NCBI RefSeq assembly: GCF_014108865.1
Contig: NZ_CP053928.1
Coordinates: forward strand, 186,001 to 250,000
DNA: 64,000 nucleotides
Reading direction: 5' to 3'
Origin: Nocardioides sp. WS12
GTDB lineage: Bacteria; Actinomycetota; Actinomycetes; Propionibacteriales; Nocardioidaceae
Position numbers and translations under genes: made by a program. The stretch's first letter is position 1, and the number at the start of each line of letters is the position of its first letter. Below are positions 8,686 through 15,986 of this stretch, piece after piece. Below the pieces are notes generated by a model. The model saw only the letters and a program-made list of their open reading frames with translations. It ran no database searches and was not told the origin of the DNA.

Positions 8686-9480
8686 ATGGACAACTTCACT
8701 GACATCACCTACGAGGTCGAGAACGGCCTCGCCTGGATCACCATCAACCGCCCCGAGCGGTTCAACGCGTTCCGCGCGCAGACCGTCGACGAGCTCGTCC
8801 TCGCCTTCAAGCGCGCCTGGGCCAGCAACGAGGTCGGCACCATCTGTCTGACCGGTGCGGGCGACAAGGCGTTCTGTGCCGGCGGCGACCAGAAGCAGCG
8901 GATGGAGACCGGCGACTACGGCCCCTCGACCAGTGGCCTGTTCGAGGTCGAGGCCCTCCACCGCGTGATCCGCGACGTCCCGAAGCCGGTCATCGCTGCC
9001 GTCAACGGCCTCGCCATCGGCGGCGGCCACGTCCTGCACGTCCTTGCCGACCTCACCATCGCCGCGGACACCGCCAGCTTCGGCCAGAACGGTCCCCGCG
9101 TCGGCAGCTTCGATGCAGGTCTCGGCTCGGGCTACCTCGCGCGCGTCGTCGGCGAGAAGCGCGCCCGCGAGATCTGGTTCATGCTGCGTCGCCTCAGCGC
9201 CGAAGAAGCCCTGGACTGGGGCCTGGTCAACAAGGTCGTCCCGGCCGCCGACCTGAAGGACGAGGTCCGCGCGTGGGCCGACAACATGAACTCGTTCTCC
9301 CCGACCGCGCTCAAGGTGCTCAAGCAGTCGTTCAACCAGGACACCGAGCACTTCGTTGCCCTCGGCCAGTCGGCGGTCACCACCCTCAAGCTGTTCGGCG
9401 AGACGCCGGAGGCCAAGGAGGGCATCACTGCGTTCAACGAGAAGCGCAAGCCTGACTTCTCGCAGTACCGCGGAAACTGA
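8686..9480 (+). CDS. badI: BadI-like crotonase (2-ketocyclohexanecarboxyl-CoA hydrolase type)
   Basis: 264-aa crotonase-fold enzyme. It follows the BadI/MenB pattern rather than that of ordinary enoyl-CoA hydratases: [13 protein letters not shown] early, then GGGHVLHVLADLTIAAD, FGQNGPRVGSFDAG with the Asp typical of Dieckmann or retro-Dieckmann crotonases, VGEKRAREIWFM, and a C-terminal EKRKPDFSQY. In Rhodopseudomonas BadI, this enzyme hydrolytically opens 2-oxocyclohexanecarboxyl-CoA to pimelyl-CoA, and this sequence looks closer to BadI than to MenB. The acyl-CoA dehydrogenase gene starts 9 nt downstream, giving a two-gene operon, and upstream lies a promoter with an embedded operator. The exact substrate is inferred; menaquinone synthesis is an alternative, but no men genes are nearby. 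Confidence 0.75.
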   Translation: MDNFTDITYEVENGLAWITINRPERFNAFRAQTVDELVLAFKRAWASNEVGTICLTGAGDKAFCAGGDQKQRMETGDYGPSTSGLFEVEALHRVIRDVPKPVIAAVNGLAIGGGHVLHVLADLTIAADTASFGQNGPRVGSFDAGLGSGYLARVVGEKRAREIWFMLRRLSAEEALDWGLVNKVVPAADLKDEVRAWADNMNSFSPTALKVLKQSFNQDTEHFVALGQSAVTTLKLFGETPEAKEGITAFNEKRKPDFSQYRGN

Positions 9481-9489
9481 GCGCCCGCG

Positions 9490-10626
9490 ATGAGGCTGGA
9501 CAGCGATCGGCTGGAGTTCGCCGACCACGTCCACAACTTCAGTGAGCGCGAGTGCGGCACGCTGGCGCAGCGTGACGCCCTGACCGACAACGAGACCAAC
9601 GCAACCAGCTTCGAGTTGCTCGCCAAGATGGCGAAGCTCGGCTGGCTCGGCGTCTCGCTGCCCGAGGAGTACGGCGGCGGTGGCGCGGGCTTCGTCGATG
9701 AGTGCGTGTTCATCGAGGAGGCGCACCGCGGCCTGATCCCTGGCCTGCTCGCCTACACGACGGGCCTGACGGCTGCTCAGACGTACCTCAAGTGGGGCAA
9801 CGAGGAGCAGAAGAAGACGATCGTCACCAACCTCGCCTCGGGCAAGGTCGAGGCGATCGCCCTCTCCGAGCCGGGCACCGGCTCGGACCTCGGCGCCGTC
9901 ACCTGCAAGGGCGTGCGCGACGGGGACGAATACGTCATCAACGGCCAGAAGACGTGGATCTCCGTGGCCCACGTGGCCGAGCACATGCTGGTGCTGGTCC
10001 GGGAGGACGCTGCCGGCCCGAAGCACACCGGGCTCACCTTGTTGATGGTTCCTTGCGACACCCCGGGCATCGAGATGCGCGAGGTGAAGACCATGGAGGC
10101 ACGCACCTGCAACGACGTCTTCTTCACCGACGTCCGGGTGCCGGCCTCCGCGGTCGTCGGCGAAGCCGGGCAGGGGTGGAAGCACCTGATGCGCGGCCTG
10201 AGTGTGGAGCGGATGATCATCGCCGCCTTCAGCATCGGCGCTGCCCGGCGCTCGCTGGACGACGCGGTCGCCTACATGCGCGAGCGCGAGGCCTTCGGCC
10301 AGTCGATCGCCTCCTTCCAGGCACTCCGGCACCGGGTCGCTGACCTGGCCACCGACATCGCCACCACACGCGCGTTCATCTACGACATCGCGCAGGCGAT
10401 CGACAACGGCCAGGAGGACGAGCTCGCCTCGGCCTCCGCCATGGCGAAGATGCGTGCAACCGAGGTCGCCAAGGCCGCGGCCCTCGAGGGCATGCAGCTG
10501 ATGGGTGGCGCCGGCTACACCCGCGAGTACGGCATGGAGTTCCAGGTGCGTCGTGCCCTGGCGCCGCCGATCTTCGGCGGCACCAACGAGATCCAGCGGG
10601 AGATCATCGCCAAGGCGATCTTCTGA
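9490..10626 (+). CDS. Acyl-CoA dehydrogenase, isovaleryl-CoA-dehydrogenase-type active site
   Basis: FAD-dependent acyl-CoA dehydrogenase of 378 aa. Visible marks are SEPGTGSDL (FAD/substrate loop), NGQKTWIS, REAFGQSIASFQALRHRVAD and PIFGGTNEIQREII. At the usual catalytic position before GT the residue is Gly, not Glu. A Glu is present instead at residue 240 in GLSVERMII, the place used by isovaleryl-CoA dehydrogenase, so the enzyme should be active with the alternative base. Co-transcribed with the BadI-like crotonase, and it ends 19 nt before a strong hairpin. It probably introduces a double bond into a branched or alicyclic acyl-CoA. Confidence 0.92.
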   Translation: MRLDSDRLEFADHVHNFSERECGTLAQRDALTDNETNATSFELLAKMAKLGWLGVSLPEEYGGGGAGFVDECVFIEEAHRGLIPGLLAYTTGLTAAQTYLKWGNEEQKKTIVTNLASGKVEAIALSEPGTGSDLGAVTCKGVRDGDEYVINGQKTWISVAHVAEHMLVLVREDAAGPKHTGLTLLMVPCDTPGIEMREVKTMEARTCNDVFFTDVRVPASAVVGEAGQGWKHLMRGLSVERMIIAAFSIGAARRSLDDAVAYMREREAFGQSIASFQALRHRVADLATDIATTRAFIYDIAQAIDNGQEDELASASAMAKMRATEVAKAAALEGMQLMGGAGYTREYGMEFQVRRALAPPIFGGTNEIQREIIAKAIF

Positions 10627-10645
10627 GCCGATCGGCTCGTACGCC

Positions 10646-10687
10646 CAGCGCCCCGGACGCAGCATCGCCGCTGTGTCCGGGGCGCTG
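10646..10687 (+). terminator. Strong hairpin terminator after acyl-CoA dehydrogenase
   Basis: Arms CAGCGCCCCGGAC (10646-10658) and GTCCGGGGCGCTG (10675-10687) pair perfectly. Four further pairs, one of them G-U, extend the stem to 17 bp around an 8-nt loop. No T-run follows, as is common in high-GC actinobacteria. The position, 19 nt after a stop codon, supports termination. Confidence 0.8.
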
Positions 10688-10825
10688 ACCATTTGCTGCC
10701 GACCCGCGAAGCTGCCCGGACCGATCGACGGATGACCTTCCCACCCGGGGCCGATGCCCTTCCGGGCCCGTGGAGTCGAGACTGGGCGAGCCCGAGCCGT
10801 GAACCGCCGACGCTGGGAAGGTGCG

Positions 10826-11452
10826 ATGAAGCCGACCACCACCCCGACCCGTCCGGGCAGCACCGACGTGGACTCCAACCGCGGGGCGCGCTCTGGACGC
10901 CTCCCCGGAGTCGAGGGCATCTGGGTGCTGATCGGTGTCGACTCCGTCGTCTTCGCGTTGCTCTTCGCCAGCTTCCTGGACGCGCGCCGATCCGACCCCG
11001 GAGGGTTCGACGCGGCGCGTCAAAGCCTCAACGCCGACCTGGGGGGAGTGAACACTCTCGTCCTGCTCACCAGCTCCTGGGTCGTCGCCCTGGCCATCCA
11101 GGCACTGCGTGACGGCGTACCGCGGCGCGCTTCACGCCTGCTGATCCTGGCCGTCGGCACCGGCTCGGTGTTCGTGGCGGTCAAGTCGTTCGAGTACGTC
11201 GACAAGCTGGTCGCAGGCACGACGCCGGCGACGAGCGACTTCTTCATGTGGTACTTCGTGCTCACCGGGATCCACCTCGTGCACGTCCTGCTCGGCATCG
11301 GCCTCCTCGTCTTCGTCGTGGTCGGCGTACGCCGAGGCCGGTACGGAGCCAACCGGCTGGCCGTGCCCGAGTCCGTCGCCACGTTCTGGCACCTCGTCGA
11401 CCTTCTGTGGATCGTGATCTTCCCCCTGCTCTACCTGATGAGGGCCGCCTGA
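10826..11452 (+). CDS. Cytochrome c oxidase subunit III-like/NorE-like membrane protein
   Basis: 208-aa protein with five predicted membrane segments, ending in the COX3-like pattern FFMWYFVLTGIHLVHVLLG then VATFWHLVDLLWIVIFPLLY. The His residues in GIHLVHV and FWHLVD are typical of COX3/NorE-family proteins. I chose the ATG at 10826 (MKPTTTP) because GGAAGG sits just before it; the frame opens 24 codons earlier without family similarity. It overlaps the next gene (TGATG) and probably assembles with it. No catalytic heme-copper subunit is nearby. The role is therefore uncertain: either an accessory subunit for an oxidase or NO reductase encoded elsewhere, or a partner of another membrane enzyme. 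Confidence 0.85.
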   Translation: MKPTTTPTRPGSTDVDSNRGARSGRLPGVEGIWVLIGVDSVVFALLFASFLDARRSDPGGFDAARQSLNADLGGVNTLVLLTSSWVVALAIQALRDGVPRRASRLLILAVGTGSVFVAVKSFEYVDKLVAGTTPATSDFFMWYFVLTGIHLVHVLLGIGLLVFVVVGVRRGRYGANRLAVPESVATFWHLVDLLWIVIFPLLYLMRAA

Positions 11453-11721
11453 TGCTCCGGCACCGCGCAACGGTGACGTGGCTCGGCCTCGTCATCCTCA
11501 CCTGCGCCACCACCTGGGGAATGAGCACGGACTCGCTCGACCCAGGACTGGCCGTCGTGGGCACCTTCGTCATCGCGGCGGCAAAGGTCGCCCTCGTGAT
11601 GAGGGAGTTCATGGAGCTTCGCCTCGGACCGTGGCAGGTACGAGCCGTGTTCGGCACCTGGATCGTGGCGGTGACCACGATCATCCTCGCCTTCTGGTTC
11701 GCCTCCCCCCATGCCACCTAG
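11452..11721 (+). CDS. Prokaryotic cytochrome oxidase subunit IV-like protein
   Basis: 89-aa protein with three short membrane spans (TWLGLVILTCATTWGM; LAVVGTFVIAAAKVALVM; FGTWIVAVTTIILAFWF). The central KVALVMREFMELR motif followed by a third span is the signature of the small COX4/NorF-like family that accompanies NorE/COX3-like proteins. The start overlaps the preceding stop as TGATG, so translation is coupled. Probable small subunit of the same membrane complex as its neighbour. No redox centre is expected in it. Confidence 0.82.
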   Translation: MLRHRATVTWLGLVILTCATTWGMSTDSLDPGLAVVGTFVIAAAKVALVMREFMELRLGPWQVRAVFGTWIVAVTTIILAFWFASPHAT

Positions 11722-11771
11722 CTGGGCCACCGCCCATCTCTCAAACACCTACGCGCAGGAAGCAGGACGTC

Positions 11772-12503
11772 GTGCAGGACACAACGAACATGACCTCGAT
11801 GAGAATCGGACTGTGGTGCAACTGGATCTTCGTTGCTCTCACCGTCGTCGGCTGGCTCGGCATCGCCCACTTCTGGGCTCCTGCCCATGCTGACCTCAGC
11901 GCGGAGGCCACGAAGGAGTGGTTCACCGAGACCCACCGCACCGGAGTGCTCGTCGGCTGCACGATCTTCTACATCGGCGCCGGGCTGCTGACCCCGGGTT
12001 CAATTGCCATGGGCCTGATGCTGAGCCGGATCGAGGGGCGACTCCCCCTGTGGTCGTTCACCACGGCGGTCTCCGGGGTGTTCATCTCCCTGATCATCTT
12101 CTTCAACTGCTGCGCGTGGATCGTGGCGGCCTACCGCAAGGAGGCCGGTGCGGACGTCATCCAGGCCTGGTACGACTGGGCATGGTTCGCCTTCCTGCTC
12201 GGCTGGATCTACCTGACCATCGAGATGGTGGCCACGGCGGTCGTCGAGTTGATGGACAAGCGGGCCACTCCGATGATCCCGCGCTGGTTCAGCTGGCTGA
12301 CGCTGGCCGGCGCCCTGTCGATCTTCTTCGCAGCCGGGCCGGCGTTCTTCAAGAGCGGACCCTTCGCCTATCACGGGCTCCTGGCCTTCTACCTGCCCGT
12401 CGTGGTGTGGGGCGGCTACATCTCGATCACCACCTGGTTCCTGATGAAGGAGACGCGGCGCGTCGACGCGGAAGCCGGGGCGCTGGTGGTTTCTCCACCC
12501 TGA
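11772..12503 (+). CDS. Multi-span membrane protein of unknown function
   Basis: 243 aa from a GTG at 11772 (AGGA four nt before it). ATGs at 11790 and 11799 are alternatives. About six hydrophobic segments are visible, starting with WIFVALTVVGWLGIAHFW and ending with LLAFYLPVVVWGGYISITTW. Between spans are an Asp/Trp-rich stretch, AWYDWAWFAFLLGWIYLTIE, and a Cys pair in FFNCCAWIV. I do not recognise a family with confidence. It lies 50 nt after the COX3/COX4-like pair, on the same strand and probably in the same transcript, so a role with that complex is a reasonable guess. Confidence 0.75.
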   Translation: MQDTTNMTSMRIGLWCNWIFVALTVVGWLGIAHFWAPAHADLSAEATKEWFTETHRTGVLVGCTIFYIGAGLLTPGSIAMGLMLSRIEGRLPLWSFTTAVSGVFISLIIFFNCCAWIVAAYRKEAGADVIQAWYDWAWFAFLLGWIYLTIEMVATAVVELMDKRATPMIPRWFSWLTLAGALSIFFAAGPAFFKSGPFAYHGLLAFYLPVVVWGGYISITTWFLMKETRRVDAEAGALVVSPP

Positions 12504-12572
12504 CCGCACCGGGCGGGGTGCGTCCGTGACCGGATGGACGGCACCATGGCGGGACCGACTCCAGGAGGAACC

Positions 12573-13430
12573 TTGCCCGAGCACGCCACCTTCATCTCCC
12601 CGACCGACGGCACCGCCATCGCGACGTACGCCTGGGGAACCGACCTCGAGAACCCGCGGGCCATCGTCCAGATCGCGCACGGACTTGCCGAGCACGGCCA
12701 GCGCTACGACCGACTGGCTCAGGCGCTCGTCGCGGCCGGGTACCGGGTGCACGCGGTCGACCACCGCGGCCACGGCCAGTCGGCCGCCTCCGCCGACGGC
12801 CTCGGGCACTTCGACTTCACGGCTCTCGTCACTGACGTCGCGGCGTTCGGCGCCTCGCTGAAGGAGACCTCCGGCCTGCCGGTGTTCCTGCTCTCCCACT
12901 CGATGGGTTCCTTCGCCGCACAGACGGTGATCCTAGACCACTCCGATCAGTACGCCGGCGTCGTGCTCTCGGGCTCGACGGCACTCGACGTCCTCGGTGC
13001 CGAGCTGGCGAAGTCCGAGGGCCCGGTCGGGCTGGAAGCGTTCAACGCCGGGTTCGAGCACCGGACCGGCTACGAATGGCTGTCACGCGATGATGCCGAG
13101 GTCGACAAGTACGTCGCCGATCCGCTCTGCGGTTTCGACCTGCCGGACACCGCCGTACCCCAGCTCTTCGCGGGCGCCCCCCGCCTGGGCGACCCGGCGG
13201 CACTGGCCGGCATCCGCGACGACCTGCCGCTCCTCGTGACGTCGGGTGACGCCGACCCGCTGTCCGGAGCCGGCCAGCTGACCCAGCTCCTCGGCCAGCG
13301 CTACCGCGACGCCGGGGTCACCGACGTCACGGTCACTCTCTACCCCGAAGCACGCCACGAGATCTTCAACGAGACCAACCGTGACGCCATCACGGCCGAC
13401 GTCATCAGCTGGCTGCAGAAGCGCAGCTGA
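12573..13430 (+). CDS. Alpha/beta hydrolase, monoacylglycerol-lipase type
   Basis: Serine hydrolase of 285 aa in the Hydrolase_4/lysophospholipase group. IAHGLAEHGQRYDRLA and AVDHRGHGQS are classic early motifs. The nucleophile is Ser110 in LSHSMGS. A late GDADPLSG supplies the acid and ARHEIFNE the His. The start is set by AGGAGG at 12563-12568, placed four nt before the TTG at 12573. ATGs at 12534 and 12546 in the same frame precede this site and lack one. It likely cleaves monoacylglycerols or other esters, and the neighbours are glycerolipid genes. It ends at a bidirectional hairpin facing a second hydrolase gene. Confidence 0.88.
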   Translation: MPEHATFISPTDGTAIATYAWGTDLENPRAIVQIAHGLAEHGQRYDRLAQALVAAGYRVHAVDHRGHGQSAASADGLGHFDFTALVTDVAAFGASLKETSGLPVFLLSHSMGSFAAQTVILDHSDQYAGVVLSGSTALDVLGAELAKSEGPVGLEAFNAGFEHRTGYEWLSRDDAEVDKYVADPLCGFDLPDTAVPQLFAGAPRLGDPAALAGIRDDLPLLVTSGDADPLSGAGQLTQLLGQRYRDAGVTDVTVTLYPEARHEIFNETNRDAITADVISWLQKRS

Positions 13431-13436
13431 CGGGCC

Positions 13437-13483
13437 GGCGCACTTGCGCTGACGCCGCGTGGGGGCCTCAGCGCAGGTGCGCC
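13437..13483. terminator. Bidirectional hairpin between convergent hydrolases
   Basis: A 16-bp stem: left arm 13437-13452 (GGCGCACTTGCGCTGA) against right arm 13468-13483 (TCAGCGCAGGTGCGCC), with one G-T wobble and a 15-nt loop. It follows the rightward stop at 13430 by 6 nt and includes the leftward gene's stop codon, so it can serve both transcripts. Confidence 0.8.
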
Positions 13484-14439
13484 GCCACCGCGGCGCCGTA
13501 GAGCTCCGGCTGCTGGAGCCAGGGAGCGTGCCCCGTTCCCCGCGCCCGCACCAGATGGGCGTCGCGGACGGCGACGATCGACCGGGCCGCGACGTCGGGC
13601 ATGAGGAACAGGTCGTCATCGCCCCAGGCGAAGAGCACCGGCTGCTCGAGACGACCGAGTTCAGCCGCAGACAGCACGACCTCGGGACGGATCGCACCCC
13701 GGCGGAGCAGGGTGCGGAAGTAGCTGGCGATGCTGGCTGCATTGCCGGGGCGTCCGGCGATCAATCGGCCAGCAGTGATCAGGTCGGGCGGTGTGGTCGC
13801 GAACGCGCCCGGCCCGACGGCGTACTGCTCGTTGATCTCGACGAACTTCGCGTCGCTCATCTTGATCGCCAGCACCAGCTTGCCGACGCCGGGCAGCGCC
13901 ATCAGCTTCATGCCGGCCGCGGGCTTCGCCCCGGCGAGCGCCGCACCGGGAGCGCCGAGCAGCACGAGGCGTCGCACCCGGTGCGGGAGGTCGAGCGCGG
14001 CGTACAGCCCGAACTGGCCACCCAGGGAGTGACCGATGACGTCAACCTGGTCGTGTCCGAGGTGGGCCCGCACCCCCTCGACGAGCGAGACGGCGAAGGC
14101 ACGCAGGTCGACGCCCTTCGGCAGGATCAACTGGTCCGAGAGGCCGTGGCCGGGAGTGTCGACCGCGACCACGTCACGGTCGGCGAGGTAGGGCAGCAGG
14201 GACGCCGCGAGGATCGTCACCGAGCCGATCCCGTGCAGCAAGATGATCGGCGGCTGCGAAGACGGCGTGCGCGCCGCGATGCGGGTCAGCCGAACGCCGG
14301 TCGACCCGACGGTCGTCGAGATGAGGGCCCGCTCCTCGGTCGCCGTGACGCCGTAGTAGCGATAGGTGGCTGCCTCGGCCGCCCGGATCTGGTCGTCGAG
14401 TACGGGCGGCTCGGCACCGCGCAGCGAGGTGATCGTCAT
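13468..14439 (-). CDS. Alpha/beta fold hydrolase
   Basis: 323-aa serine hydrolase. An IILLHGIGSV oxyanion segment and AVDTPGHGLSD come before the nucleophile elbow GHSLGG (Ser138). Late FAWGDDDLF supplies the Asp and GTGHAPW the His. The arrangement is that of esterases or C-C hydrolases with a cap domain around residues 155-230. Its start overlaps the stop of the upstream WS/DGAT gene (ATGA), so the two are translationally coupled. This echoes the mycobacterial pairing of a lipase with a WS/DGAT near PlsB/PlsC. A role in turnover of neutral lipid made by the neighbours is inferred; substrate not shown. Confidence 0.87.
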   Translation of the reverse strand: MTITSLRGAEPPVLDDQIRAAEAATYRYYGVTATEERALISTTVGSTGVRLTRIAARTPSSQPPIILLHGIGSVTILAASLLPYLADRDVVAVDTPGHGLSDQLILPKGVDLRAFAVSLVEGVRAHLGHDQVDVIGHSLGGQFGLYAALDLPHRVRRLVLLGAPGAALAGAKPAAGMKLMALPGVGKLVLAIKMSDAKFVEINEQYAVGPGAFATTPPDLITAGRLIAGRPGNAASIASYFRTLLRRGAIRPEVVLSAAELGRLEQPVLFAWGDDDLFLMPDVAARSIVAVRDAHLVRARGTGHAPWLQQPELYGAAVAAHLR

Positions 14440-15857
14440 GAGTCGCCCTCCGGGGTCGTGTCAGCCAGAACCTTGTCGGCCAGAACCTCGTCAGCCAGTG
14501 CGATGACCTCGTCGAAGCCGGCGCGCAGGCACGCACGAAGTTCGTCGATGTCGGTGAAGACCTCGGGGTCGACATTGAGGCCGAGGCAACAGGTGTCGCG
14601 GTAGGTGATCAGGGCCGCCATGACGGCGACGCCGGGCCGCGGACCCAGGGGGTACATGCCCAGGACCTCCGCACCAGCGAGGTACGTCGTGCGTGTGAGC
14701 CCCCGGATGTTGGACACCTGCAGGTCGGACGTCGTCGTGAACGTCGCCGCGATGCCGACGAGCGCGGGGGTGGGCAGCCGGGCGAGCACGGTGGAGAGGT
14801 CGCCGACGACGCCGAGCGCGGGCTCGTCCCGGACCGTCAGGACCATTTCGCGGATGATCCTGATCCGCTCGGCCGCGTCGGGCTCTCCGAGCGGAGCAAC
14901 GATCTGGGCACCGGTGAAGTTGTTGCCACCCATCGGGTCGTTGGCCGCCCGGAGGCTGACCGGCAGTCCGACCGGGAGGGTCGCGGGCGGCAGGACGCCG
15001 TGGCGCTCGTGGTAGAGCCGGAGACCTCCCAACATGGCGGCGATGAAGCCGTCGTTGACCGAGCCGCCGACGGCCTTCGCACCGCGGCGTACGTCGGCGA
15101 ACGGGATGTCGAGGAAGAGAAGGCCGTTGCCGGTGCCCCTGCCGGCGAGGAGCTCCGAACGATCAGCCTCGGGCGGCGTCAGCAGCCGCTTCGCCGACAG
15201 GAGGTAGTCGGTCAGGCCACGCGGGTTGGCGGCGACCTGCCTGCCCCAGCGCGTCGCCCGGCCGGGAAGACCGAGCGCCTGCCGGGGTGCGTCGCGTACG
15301 ACGTTCGCGACCGTCGTACCGACCAGACCGACGGAGGAGTAGTGGCCGGCGGCATGGTCTGCGCCGGCCGCATCCGGACCCACGTCAGCGAGATCCTCGT
15401 CGGGGTGGGCGGACTGCGCGACGTCGAGCAACTGGACCAGCCCGAGGCCGTCGCTCATGCTGTGGTGCACCTTCAACAGGTAGGCCGCTCGCCCCTCGGG
15501 CAGACCGTCGACGAGGATCGCCTCCCACGGCGGGTGGGCCACATCGAAGGTGCTGGCGAAGACCTGCTCGGCGTAGGCGAGGAGATCGCTCTCCGACGAA
15601 CCGTCGGGCAGGGTGACCGTTCGGACGTGCCGGGTCAGGTCGAACACGGGGTCCGGTGACCAGTGCGGCTCGGTGACCGGGACGATCGGTTCGACCACGC
15701 GGTCGCGCAGCCGCGGGATCCGCCGGACAGCGCGCTCGTGGACGGCGGTGAACGCAGCCGGGGCGGGTGCGTGGTCGAGGATCTCGAGCAGGATGCCGGT
15801 CGACCTGGTCCGCGGATCGCCCTCCGCACGCCACATCAGCGCCTCCCAGGCGCTCAT
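14436..15857 (-). CDS. Wax ester synthase/diacylglycerol acyltransferase (WS/DGAT)
   Basis: Acyl-CoA:diacylglycerol or alcohol acyltransferase of 473 aa, close to the family length. The catalytic HHxxxDG motif is present as HHSMSDG at residues 131-137. Later segments such as NDGFIAAMLGGLRLYHERHG and the C-terminal SNIRGL region match the family. I chose the ATG at 15857 (MSAWEALMWRAEG), the usual N-terminal pattern. The frame opens 29 codons earlier, inside the divergent promoter region. It sits divergently from HAD-PlsC and PlsB, so together the genes can make storage triacylglycerol or wax esters from acyl-CoA. Downstream it couples to an alpha/beta hydrolase. Confidence 0.93.
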   Translation of the reverse strand: MSAWEALMWRAEGDPRTRSTGILLEILDHAPAPAAFTAVHERAVRRIPRLRDRVVEPIVPVTEPHWSPDPVFDLTRHVRTVTLPDGSSESDLLAYAEQVFASTFDVAHPPWEAILVDGLPEGRAAYLLKVHHSMSDGLGLVQLLDVAQSAHPDEDLADVGPDAAGADHAAGHYSSVGLVGTTVANVVRDAPRQALGLPGRATRWGRQVAANPRGLTDYLLSAKRLLTPPEADRSELLAGRGTGNGLLFLDIPFADVRRGAKAVGGSVNDGFIAAMLGGLRLYHERHGVLPPATLPVGLPVSLRAANDPMGGNNFTGAQIVAPLGEPDAAERIRIIREMVLTVRDEPALGVVGDLSTVLARLPTPALVGIAATFTTTSDLQVSNIRGLTRTTYLAGAEVLGMYPLGPRPGVAVMAALITYRDTCCLGLNVDPEVFTDIDELRACLRAGFDEVIALADEVLADKVLADTTPEGDS

Positions 15858-15924
15858 CCGTTCGGGTCCACCCCACGTTGTGCCCTGTGCCACGACGGCC
15901 TCACTCTTCGCCCGGTTCCATAAA

Positions 15925-15960
15925 TGGTCTGAGCATTCTATCATTCAGTCCAATGACTGA
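15925..15960. promoter_or_regulatory. Divergent control region with operator-like sites
   Basis: Between the WS/DGAT and HAD-PlsC genes. TGGTCTGAGCA at 15925-15935 differs by one base from the perfect TGGTCTGACCA site at 39225. A second inverted repeat, TCAGTC-CAAT-GACTGA (15945-15960), has perfect 6-bp arms. Either could bind a dimeric regulator controlling both directions. Confidence 0.45.
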
Positions 15961-15986
15961 GCTACGGCTCGGAAAGGAGCAGCCAA

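Noticed and set aside
8626..10920. Leftward open frame of 764 codons opposite the BadI-like and acyl-CoA dehydrogenase genes
   Set aside because: High-GC antisense shadow; both opposite genes have complete motifs.
15945..15960. Inverted repeat TCAGTC-CAAT-GACTGA as a terminator
   Set aside because: It lies between divergent genes, where no transcript ends; an operator is more plausible.
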